This document shows positions 51,202 through 59,329 of a stretch of DNA of 64,000 nt, in pieces. The stretch's first letter is position 1, and each line of letters opens with the position of its first letter. This stretch comes from Anaerolineales bacterium. GTDB taxonomy: Bacteria; Chloroflexota; Anaerolineae; 4572-78; J111. Below the pieces are notes generated by a model. It did not search any database. It saw only the letters and a list, made by a program, of their open reading frames with translations, and had not been told where the DNA came from. Position numbers and translations under genes: made by a program. The DNA lies in the NCBI GenBank assembly GCA_020634935.1, contig JACKAT010000003.1, forward strand, positions 214,380 through 278,379, written 5' to 3'.

Positions 51202-53967
51202 ATGCTTTTGGTCGAGCCTAAAACTCCACCAATTTTACAAGAGTTGGGGATTGATCCTCAACAAGGACTGACTTCGCAGCAAGTTCAAAACCATCGCACA
51301 AGATTTGGCTCAAACAAAATTGATCTACCTCATCCTGAACCCTGGTGGAAGAGTCTGCTTGAGAAATTTCAAGAAAATCCAATCCCCATTCTAGTTGGGG
51401 CAGCAATCATTGCCATGATTACCGCCTTGATTCAAGGTCGATTTCCCTTTGACGGTATTGCCATATTAATTGCGGTAATTCTGGCTACAGGCGTCGGCTT
51501 CATAAATGAGTACAAAAGTAATATTGAATATGAACAGCTAAAGCTAAGTCGAATTGATATTCCGGTTACCGTAACTAGAGATGGGACAGAAGCGAAAATC
51601 AAGGTAAAAGATATTGTTGTCGGCGATATTGTTCACTTGGAACCTGGTACAAAAATTCCGGCGGATGGCTTGCTACTGCACAGCGAGTCGATGTTCGTTG
51701 ACCAATCGCGCTTTAACGGCGAGGCTGCTCCAGCGCTGAAAAATGCAGACGACCAACAGCTTTATGGCGGCACCGATGTCGTGGCTGGCACCGGCCTGAT
51801 GATTGTCACTAAAGTGGGCAATGAGAGTGAATGGGGCCGAATAGCTAAAGAATTAGCAACCGAAGAACAAGAAACAACGCCGCTTGAGGAACGGTTAAAT
51901 AAATTAACCGAACTCATTAATAAAGTCGGTACCATAGCCGCTATTGCCATTTTTGTAGCCCTTGCCGTCGAATTTGTTGTCAGTATTTTCTTTTTTGACC
52001 AGACAATCTTAACGGAAGCCGGCGCTCCATTGGTCTTGGGTTTCAATGCGGCTACGGCCGAGCAGTTTCTTCAGTTTTTCATCATTGCGGTAACAATCGT
52101 TGTTGTCGCTGTCCCGGAAGGGCTGCCTATGGCCGTAAATGTCAGCCTGGCCCTTAGCATGAGAAAGATTCAGGCAGATAACAATCTGGTTCGTAAAATG
52201 CTGGCTACAGAGACGATTGGCGCCGCTGACGTTATTTTGACTGATAAAACTGGCACTTTAACCGAAAACAAAATGACAGTAACTCAGGTCTACCTGGCCG
52301 GCCAACGGTTCAAAGATGGCGATGTCATTAAACTGCAAAATCACCCTAAATATAACTTAATCCAACTCAACTCAGCCGTTAATTCCACAGCTCACTTGAT
52401 TACAAAAAATGGCCATACCACCCCGGATGGAAATAGTACGGAGGGCGCTTTACTATCCTGGGTAGCTATCCAGGGCACGGACTACAAAAAATTACGGAGA
52501 ACCATAAAACTACTGAAACGTATCCCCTTTGACGCCGAAATCAAACGCATGACCAGTATTGTTCGAGCAGATGGTCAACTGATTGTACTTGTCAAAGGCG
52601 CTCCTGAACGAATTCTTCCTTTGTGTTGCTCAGTTGAAACAGATGATGGTCCCGTCCCGATTGATGAAAATAATGAGGCTATTCAGAGTGAATTAAATTA
52701 TCAAACCAACCAGGCCATGCGCTCTCTCGCCCTGGCTTACAAAATACTGCCTGATAACCCGGCCTTAATCGAAAATCAAGAAGGCGAGTTGACGCTGCTG
52801 GCTTTAGTTGGTATCACCGACCCCATGCGGAAAGATGTTCCGGAGGCGATCGAAATTGCCCATGGCGCGGGAATTGAAGTCAAAATGGTTACGGGTGACA
52901 ATGCGCGAACAGCAGCCGTATTGGCCGAACGACTGGGGTTGCTGGACCAAGACTCTCTTGTGATGGAAGGAGAAGCATTTCGCCAGCTTGAAGATAGAGA
53001 AACCGATCATATTTTACCACGCTTGCGCGTCTTAGCTCGGGCTGAGCCATTTGATAAACGTCGTCTGGTTAAATTATTACAAGCTAAACGGCAAGTCGTG
53101 GCCGTAACCGGCGATGGCACCAATGATGCTCTGGCTCTCAAAGACGCCGATGTGGGTCTAGCTATGGGGTTAAATGGCACAGAAGTAGCCAAAGAAGCGA
53201 GTGATATTGTGCTTTTGGATGACAATTTCTACAGCATCGTTAAGGCTGTACACTGGGGCAGAGCTCTATACGAAAACATTCAGAAATTCCTCCAATTTCA
53301 GCTAACTATCAACTTATCAGCCCTGCTGACGGCTTTTCTTAGCCCAATGCTTAACATTTTCTTGGAACCCCTCTTTGGTATCCGTCTCTTAGAAATACCG
53401 CTAACGGTAGTTCAACTGCTATGGGTCAATCTCATTATGGACACTCTGGCTGTGCTGGCCCTTTGTCTTGAAGCCCCCGTCAAAGAGACAATGCAGCGCA
53501 AACCGGTCGGCCGGAATGAGGAGATCATCACGCCCATCATGAGACAAAATATTTTGGGGATGGGATTATATTTTACTCTGGTCCTACTGACTTTAATGGC
53601 CACAAACTTCTTAGGCGCGGATAAAACAACGAGAGAGTTTTCCTCGGTAGTTTTCACGACGTATGTCTTCTTTCAAGTATTCAATTTGTTTAACGCTCGG
53701 GCACTCCATATCACCCGCTCGCCTTTTGCCGGCTTATCGTTGAACTCCAATTTTGCCAGGGTCATGATCTTGATCGTGGTTATCCAAGTCCTTTTGACCA
53801 CTTTGGGCGGTGAAATTTTTAATACCGCGCCCTTAAGCTGGGGGATGTGGCTAAAAATCATCCTGTTGACGAGTACCGCGTTGATCTTTGGTGAGATTGT
53901 GCGGTGGATTCGACTGTCGTATATGCAGGCAAAACCCAGTGCTTTACAACCTGCCGGGGCCAGATGA
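51202..53967 (+). CDS. P2-type (Ca2+-transporting-like) ATPase
   Basis: A 921-residue P-type ATPase. Motifs: N-terminal cation-ATPase domain, actuator loop NGEA (residues 172-175, TGES in most relatives), PEGLP at 305-309, the phosphorylation motif DKTGT with D348, KGAPE, TGDN and GDGTNDALALKDADVGLAMG. It has six C-terminal membrane segments with NLIMDTLAVLAL. This best fits the PMCA/SERCA-type calcium pumps, though ion specificity cannot be proven. A good AAGGAG precedes the ATG. It is followed by the Ter-like cluster on the same strand. Confidence 0.9.
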   Translation: MLLVEPKTPPILQELGIDPQQGLTSQQVQNHRTRFGSNKIDLPHPEPWWKSLLEKFQENPIPILVGAAIIAMITALIQGRFPFDGIAILIAVILATGVGFINEYKSNIEYEQLKLSRIDIPVTVTRDGTEAKIKVKDIVVGDIVHLEPGTKIPADGLLLHSESMFVDQSRFNGEAAPALKNADDQQLYGGTDVVAGTGLMIVTKVGNESEWGRIAKELATEEQETTPLEERLNKLTELINKVGTIAAIAIFVALAVEFVVSIFFFDQTILTEAGAPLVLGFNAATAEQFLQFFIIAVTIVVVAVPEGLPMAVNVSLALSMRKIQADNNLVRKMLATETIGAADVILTDKTGTLTENKMTVTQVYLAGQRFKDGDVIKLQNHPKYNLIQLNSAVNSTAHLITKNGHTTPDGNSTEGALLSWVAIQGTDYKKLRRTIKLLKRIPFDAEIKRMTSIVRADGQLIVLVKGAPERILPLCCSVETDDGPVPIDENNEAIQSELNYQTNQAMRSLALAYKILPDNPALIENQEGELTLLALVGITDPMRKDVPEAIEIAHGAGIEVKMVTGDNARTAAVLAERLGLLDQDSLVMEGEAFRQLEDRETDHILPRLRVLARAEPFDKRRLVKLLQAKRQVVAVTGDGTNDALALKDADVGLAMGLNGTEVAKEASDIVLLDDNFYSIVKAVHWGRALYENIQKFLQFQLTINLSALLTAFLSPMLNIFLEPLFGIRLLEIPLTVVQLLWVNLIMDTLAVLALCLEAPVKETMQRKPVGRNEEIITPIMRQNILGMGLYFTLVLLTLMATNFLGADKTTREFSSVVFTTYVFFQVFNLFNARALHITRSPFAGLSLNSNFARVMILIVVIQVLLTTLGGEIFNTAPLSWGMWLKIILLTSTALIFGEIVRWIRLSYMQAKPSALQPAGAR

Positions 53968-54079
53968 TAAATAGCATTTCTTAAGATCATTTATGTTGGA
54001 ATTGACGGGACAGCAGTGACGCAACCCATTTCATAATTTACTAAAATCTATGCCAATCGAAACATACCAGGAGGGTAAC

Positions 54080-55012
54080 ATGGCACAAAAGATAGATCGC
54101 ACCCAAATGCATGAAGTACCCGCGGTGCAAATTGTAGAGCCTTTTGCTAAGGTCAACTATTGGGATATGCCCAACGGCGGCGGGCGTATGATTCTGGCAT
54201 TCATCAAAATGGACGTTACCCGCGAGGGAGCCAAGATGGGTATTGCCATTGACGGATCAGGCTCAATGGAGGATTTGTTTGGCAAAAAGCCTTTATCCGC
54301 CTTTATCCCGGCGCCGCCCAACCACGTTAGACCGGCTGCCCAGGCGATGAGTACTTATCTGGCCAAAAAGTCAGCCGACGGCAAGGTCGCTATTATCTAT
54401 TGGGCTACCGGACCCGGCGGCAAGGATATTCAAATGCTGGGTGACCTAACCGCAGAAGAGGCGGGAAAATTCACATTTGATCCCCCGGCTCACTACGGCA
54501 CCGGCACCCAACTTCTGCCGGCATTGCAGTACTTTACCGACGGCCAACAACGACGAGACCTATTCGATGCCCCTTGGGGTATGTACGTCTTTATCACCGA
54601 CGGCGCCATTGAGGATCTGGAGGCAGTCAAGCAGTATTGTACTCAAATGGCTAAAGATATCGACGCCGGCCGGCGCAACGACCTCAAGTTGGTTATCATT
54701 GGTCTGGGCAACCAGGTAGACAGAGAGCAAATGGACGAGTTAGACGATTTAGAAACCGGGACGGAGGTTGACCTCTGGGATACGAAGCTTGCCTCAGAGA
54801 TGAAAGACTTATCCGAGATATTTGCTGAGGTTGTCGAGGAAGGAACCATTCTCGTGCCGGGTGACGGTATTATCAAAGACAATCAGGGCAACATAATTAT
54901 AGATTATCGAGATACAGGTCTGCCAGGCATCCTGGAGTTCACCCTACCCCCTAGTTCCAAGTCGTTTCATTTGGAAGTTGCCGGAAACACAAGTAGTCAA
55001 CCATTACCTTAA
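54080..55012 (+). CDS. TerF-like vWA protein
   Basis: A 310-residue soluble vWA protein from ATG 54080 (AGGAGGG upstream). The MIDAS is intact: D58-G-S60-G-S62, with GTGTQLLPA and FITDGAIED later. It resembles the TerF-type vWA proteins of tellurite-resistance (Ter) signalling loci, which bind divalent cations through MIDAS. A paralogue starts at 62851. The C-terminal part (DYRDTGLPGILEFTLPPSSKSFHLEV) forms a beta-rich tail. Confidence 0.85.
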   Translation: MAQKIDRTQMHEVPAVQIVEPFAKVNYWDMPNGGGRMILAFIKMDVTREGAKMGIAIDGSGSMEDLFGKKPLSAFIPAPPNHVRPAAQAMSTYLAKKSADGKVAIIYWATGPGGKDIQMLGDLTAEEAGKFTFDPPAHYGTGTQLLPALQYFTDGQQRRDLFDAPWGMYVFITDGAIEDLEAVKQYCTQMAKDIDAGRRNDLKLVIIGLGNQVDREQMDELDDLETGTEVDLWDTKLASEMKDLSEIFAEVVEEGTILVPGDGIIKDNQGNIIIDYRDTGLPGILEFTLPPSSKSFHLEVAGNTSSQPLP

Positions 55013-55033
55013 ATAGCTTGAGGAGATAAAACA

Positions 55034-55705
55034 ATGGAAATGGATTTTGGCGGTGCGGAAAGCCGCCGCTTACCCATTTACTTACTGCTCGACACGTCTG
55101 GCTCGATGGCCGGCGCACCGATTCAAGCGGTCAACCAAGGGGTCAACCTGCTCTACAATGAGTTAATGAATGACCCCAGCGCTATCGAAACAGTCCATAT
55201 TGCTGTCATCACCTTCGACAGCCAAGCCAAGATGGTCATGCCTTTAACCGAATTGACCCAGTTTAATCCGCCTAATCTCAACGCGGGAGGAACCACCTCC
55301 CTAGGCGCGGCTTTACATTTATTGGGGAGCTCGCTGGATCGGGACATTGTTTCAAACTCATCTAACCGCAAGGGCGACTATAAACCGTTGGTTTTTTTAA
55401 TGACCGATGGTATGCCCACAGACAATTGGGAACACCAAGCCGATGCCATCAAAAATCGGACCAAACAAAAAGTGGCCACCATTATCGCTCTGGGGTGTGG
55501 CGGCGGGGTAGAAACGAGTACCCTCAAACGCATCACCGAGGTCGTGCTGATGATGGATAGTGTCACCCCGGACCAAATTACACAGTTCTTTAAGTGGGTG
55601 TCGCAGTCAGTCTCTACCGCCAGTGTATCGGCCCAAGCGGCCGGCGGCGGTGAGGCGCAGGCGCAGCTCCCACCGCCGCCAACCGGCATCCAGGTGGTCT
55701 TATAG
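55034..55705 (+). CDS. terY: TerY-like vWA protein
   Basis: A 223-residue protein, essentially one vWA domain. MIDAS is intact (D20-T-S22-G-S24, then GTTSLGAAL and MTDGMPTD). It matches TerY, the vWA member of the TerY-PP2C-kinase triad described for Ter stress-response loci. The gene starts 21 bases after the previous stop. The C-terminus ends in a short proline-rich tail. Confidence 0.9.
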   Translation: MEMDFGGAESRRLPIYLLLDTSGSMAGAPIQAVNQGVNLLYNELMNDPSAIETVHIAVITFDSQAKMVMPLTELTQFNPPNLNAGGTTSLGAALHLLGSSLDRDIVSNSSNRKGDYKPLVFLMTDGMPTDNWEHQADAIKNRTKQKVATIIALGCGGGVETSTLKRITEVVLMMDSVTPDQITQFFKWVSQSVSTASVSAQAAGGGEAQAQLPPPPTGIQVVL

Positions 55706-55822
55706 CTAGGCGCTAATCGTCAAAGAACTATACCAAACCGCGAACGATCTTGATAGTTTGATGGTCTATGCTGTTTGTCTATATACATAGTTCGGTTCGG
55801 TTTAATTAAAAGGCAAAATATT

Positions 55823-57889
55823 ATGAATCACAACTCATCTGTACAACCGTTGTTAGCCTATCTAGTTGTAGATCGTACCGGGTTGATCGAGGGACGTATC
55901 AACATCATCCAGAATCAATTGGATGCATTGAGAACAACACTCCACCACAATAAAGTGGCCCCAATTCGTATCCGGCTTAAAGTTGTCGAAGCCTTTGCGG
56001 CAACGGTTGGCATGATCGAACCGACACTCTCACACCGCCTCCAGTTATCTGGTCGGTCGCCAGGATGTGATCTAAAAGGAGCCACTCGCGAAATTCTGAA
56101 TAACTTACAGAAGGCCCTAGATGTGGGGCAGAGCAGCAAAATTGAGGTTATCATTTTGTTAGCCGGTAAACCGGCGGGTGATTGGCAAGGCGGCATTGAC
56201 TCCTTGGCAAACCGTGGTGTGCGTGTTAGCGTTATCGCATTTGATACGGAACAAATGATCGATAATGAGACATTAAAGAAGATCAAAACGCAAGATGGCG
56301 TCATTTTCCGCGAAACCAGAGTTGACCACGACTCTATCGAACAGATATTTGAATGGATTGCCGAGAGTTTACAGCACTCAGCAACATCAACGGATCGGGT
56401 ACCTCCCGCCGAGGCACAAGCCATATCGCCTTCTCCACTAAATACCCAGACAACTCCCCAATCCACTCCTGTTCCTCAGCCGCTTCCAACCCAGTCTCAA
56501 ACCGCGCCCCCTCCCCAACAAGATTCAACGGCTTTGAAGACGATAACCCTCGATCAATCGTCCCAGGTCGAATTACCCCCTACCCCCGAAGCGCCAGCAA
56601 CACCTATATCCCCTGAGACACCGGTGATTGCAGAAGTTGCTGCGTTTCCGGCTGAGCAGGTTGAACCGCCACCGATGGACGTTGCCGGAATGTCGTCGGA
56701 AGAAGTCAAATTAGAAGTGGCGATACCAGAGCAGGGAGCGAGCAGAATCGTTCAGGAGTCGGTATCTCCTCCTTCAGGTGACTTGTCACTCAATGAAGAG
56801 CATACGCTTTTTAAGGTTAAACCGCCTGAAACCTTCCCTTCTATTGAAACCGTTTTAGAGATGGATATAGAGAATCCATCACTAAAGGAAGAGATTGCAG
56901 AGACAACGATTGAGGCTGCCCCGGCGCCGCTTCGAGCTACAAAAGGGGGTGTAGCCACCATTTGGGAGGACCGAGAACCCATCGATCCAAGCGATCCGGT
57001 ACCACACACCGATACCCAAATCCTGAACGCGATCGATAATTGGCGCATTATTGGAGCCAGCAGGCGCGGCAAGATGCATGCCCACAAAGGCATTTATCGT
57101 GAAGACGCCTTTGCCTTGGACCAGATTAACGGTTGGCACCTGATGGTTGTGGCCGATGGGGGCGGCTCTTGTCCTCTTTCTCGGGTGGGTTCTCAGTTAG
57201 CAGCCAACGCAGCCATCACAGCGATGGCCCAGATCATCGAGTCAATGGCCGGCGCGACATTGCCCTTAAAAAAAATAGGCAAGATAGTTTTAGACGAGGG
57301 GGTGGAGCAGGGCTGGAAAGCACTGAAGACCGAGGCTGAGCAGCGGCAGGTTCCTTTGGGGCATCTAGGGACCACCTTTCTGGCAGTAGTTCACCGGCCC
57401 ACTGAACAAGGCAGCGTTATTGGCGTGGCCCAAGTGGGCGACGGCCTGGTTGTTGCTGAATTTACCGACGGCTCCATAAAATCCCTGGCCGAGCCTGACG
57501 TCGGAGAAACAGCCGGCGTAACCCTTTTCCTGACGAGCAAACCCTGGCAAGAATGGCTGCATAGAATCAACGTAGAAACTCTGGCAACATCGCCACAATT
57601 ATTGGCCGCGATGTGCGATGGGGTGGCTGATGACTTTATCCCCTTTGAGCAGCATCTACCCCAGTTATTCGATAGATTAAAACACGTCATCAAGCAAGAA
57701 CAACCCCAGCAAAAACTGCTTGAGTTATTGGGTTATGACAAGCGCGGTTCTTTCGACGACCGCACCCTGGCCCTAATTTATCGGTCCAAAGCTGAGTCAA
57801 ACCCTACAGCGCCAGAAGAAGCCAAGCCAGTGATCGAACCTTGGACTGGCGAACAAACCGATGAAAAGCATGCCAACGACACTGAATAA
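55823..57889 (+). CDS. Degenerate vWA / proline-rich linker / PP2C phosphatase
   Basis: About 688 residues. An N-terminal vWA-like domain (residues ~10-190) lacks the MIDAS serines (D-R-T-G-L where D-x-S-x-S is expected). A disordered P/T/E-rich linker spans ~200-385. A PP2C-type serine/threonine phosphatase follows (~390-670): REDAFAL, VVADGGGSCPL, GVAQVGDGL, MCDGVADDF and FDDRTLALIY carry the metal-binding Asp residues. In the TerY-P triad the phosphatase is normally separate from the vWA domain. ATG 55823 is taken; 55775 is an alternative. Confidence 0.87.
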   Translation: MNHNSSVQPLLAYLVVDRTGLIEGRINIIQNQLDALRTTLHHNKVAPIRIRLKVVEAFAATVGMIEPTLSHRLQLSGRSPGCDLKGATREILNNLQKALDVGQSSKIEVIILLAGKPAGDWQGGIDSLANRGVRVSVIAFDTEQMIDNETLKKIKTQDGVIFRETRVDHDSIEQIFEWIAESLQHSATSTDRVPPAEAQAISPSPLNTQTTPQSTPVPQPLPTQSQTAPPPQQDSTALKTITLDQSSQVELPPTPEAPATPISPETPVIAEVAAFPAEQVEPPPMDVAGMSSEEVKLEVAIPEQGASRIVQESVSPPSGDLSLNEEHTLFKVKPPETFPSIETVLEMDIENPSLKEEIAETTIEAAPAPLRATKGGVATIWEDREPIDPSDPVPHTDTQILNAIDNWRIIGASRRGKMHAHKGIYREDAFALDQINGWHLMVVADGGGSCPLSRVGSQLAANAAITAMAQIIESMAGATLPLKKIGKIVLDEGVEQGWKALKTEAEQRQVPLGHLGTTFLAVVHRPTEQGSVIGVAQVGDGLVVAEFTDGSIKSLAEPDVGETAGVTLFLTSKPWQEWLHRINVETLATSPQLLAAMCDGVADDFIPFEQHLPQLFDRLKHVIKQEQPQQKLLELLGYDKRGSFDDRTLALIYRSKAESNPTAPEEAKPVIEPWTGEQTDEKHANDTE

Positions 57890-57904
57890 AAATGGAAACT
57901 GACG

Positions 57905-59308
57905 ATGATCGTTACTCTGGCTGATGGTTCTAAAATCGAATGTGAGGATCAACCTTTTGCCGAAGGCGGAGAAGGGATTCTCTTTGGGGATAAAGCCGGC
58001 ACTCATGTGATCAAACTGTATAAAAACGTGGACCCCCAACGTTTAGCGGCGCTGCAAAAAATTATTGGCCCTGAATACAGCGTTGTGCTGGGCGAACCCT
58101 ATTGGGATGAATTGTTTGCCTGGCCTAAAGCCATTATCACCCAACCGACCTTAGGACTAACCATGCTACGAGCCCCTAAAGGCACCATGGAACTTCGATG
58201 GTTTTTAGGAGCCAAACAGCGTCAGGTACTGGCTCAAAAGCATGGATCGGCCAAATTAGGCAACTGGCTGAATAATCTCTCTTTGGCTATTAAGATGGCC
58301 CGGGTAGTAAAACGGATGCACTTTCGGGGGCTGTGCCATTCAGACCTCTCGTTCCGCAATTTCTTGGTTGATCCCCAACAGAACCGGGTGGTATTGATTG
58401 ACTGTGATGGGCTGGTAGTACCGGGTTTCCTACCGCCAAATGTATTGGGAACACCGATGTGTATGGCTCCGGAACTTATGGCCCAGATCACCTCGCCCGG
58501 AGCAAGAGTCGATCCGTCGTCACAAACTGACTTGCATGCCTTATCGACCCTTATCTATTGGCTGCTGTTTCAACGCCACCCGCTCATTGGTCCCAAAATG
58601 CACGCCAAAGATCCGGCTCTGGATGAAGCTTTAGCGTTAGGCGAACGCGCTTTATTTATTGAGGACGCCATCGATAAATCCAATCACATTCCCAATCTGC
58701 CTGTGCCTTACACCTCGATGTTAACCTCGGCTGTGCAAGAGTTGGTTGAAAAGGCGTTTGTGCATGGTCTTCATAACCCGGTCAAACGCCCTTCAGCAGC
58801 CGACTGGGAACGTTTTCTGGTCCGTATGATCGATGCGATTGTCAGTTGCGATAATAAAAGGTGTCCTTTAGGCGCTTTCGTATTACAGCCGCATAAACCG
58901 GCTCGTTGTCCCGCTTGTAACACGCCGCTTAAGAATCCGCCTCATATCCCTATTCTGAACTTTTATCAACCCCGTGGCGGGCGCAAGGGACACTTTCAGA
59001 ATGACCGGGGGTACACGCTGGTAGGTTGGCCCGACCGTACCCTGCACGTTTGGCACGCCAGCCCGGCCCATACTCCCGGCCCAAATGTTGACCATAGCCC
59101 TAAGGCTCGGCTGGAGTTTGACCAGCGCCAGGGCAAGTGGTACTTGCAAAATACCGACTTACCAGAAGTACGCTTGTTAGATGGAGTCCTGGGGCAACAA
59201 GAGATTCACCCTGGTAAACGAGTCGAGTTAATTGACGGCGCCAGATTACTTTTAGGGCCTCCCGACCAATGTCGCCTGGCTTACGTGGAAATGTTAAAAC
59301 TGACATGA
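57905..59308 (+). CDS. Ser/Thr kinase-like protein with zinc ribbon and FHA-like tail
   Basis: A 467-residue kinase. The glycine loop is EGGEGILFG, the ATP-binding Lys is K37, the catalytic loop CHSDLSFRNFLVD has D147 and N152, and the DFG site reads D166-C-D-G. The APE motif is MAPE (187-190). Residues ~318-345 hold C-x4-C..C-x2-C, a zinc ribbon. The C-terminal ~90 residues (KGHFQNDRGYTLVG to LLLGPPDQCRLAYVEML) look like an FHA-type or related beta domain. This is the kinase of the triad. It starts 16 bases after the phosphatase stop. Confidence 0.86.
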   Translation: MIVTLADGSKIECEDQPFAEGGEGILFGDKAGTHVIKLYKNVDPQRLAALQKIIGPEYSVVLGEPYWDELFAWPKAIITQPTLGLTMLRAPKGTMELRWFLGAKQRQVLAQKHGSAKLGNWLNNLSLAIKMARVVKRMHFRGLCHSDLSFRNFLVDPQQNRVVLIDCDGLVVPGFLPPNVLGTPMCMAPELMAQITSPGARVDPSSQTDLHALSTLIYWLLFQRHPLIGPKMHAKDPALDEALALGERALFIEDAIDKSNHIPNLPVPYTSMLTSAVQELVEKAFVHGLHNPVKRPSAADWERFLVRMIDAIVSCDNKRCPLGAFVLQPHKPARCPACNTPLKNPPHIPILNFYQPRGGRKGHFQNDRGYTLVGWPDRTLHVWHASPAHTPGPNVDHSPKARLEFDQRQGKWYLQNTDLPEVRLLDGVLGQQEIHPGKRVELIDGARLLLGPPDQCRLAYVEMLKLT

Positions 59309-59329
59309 ACCCGACGAAAGGATAAAGCA

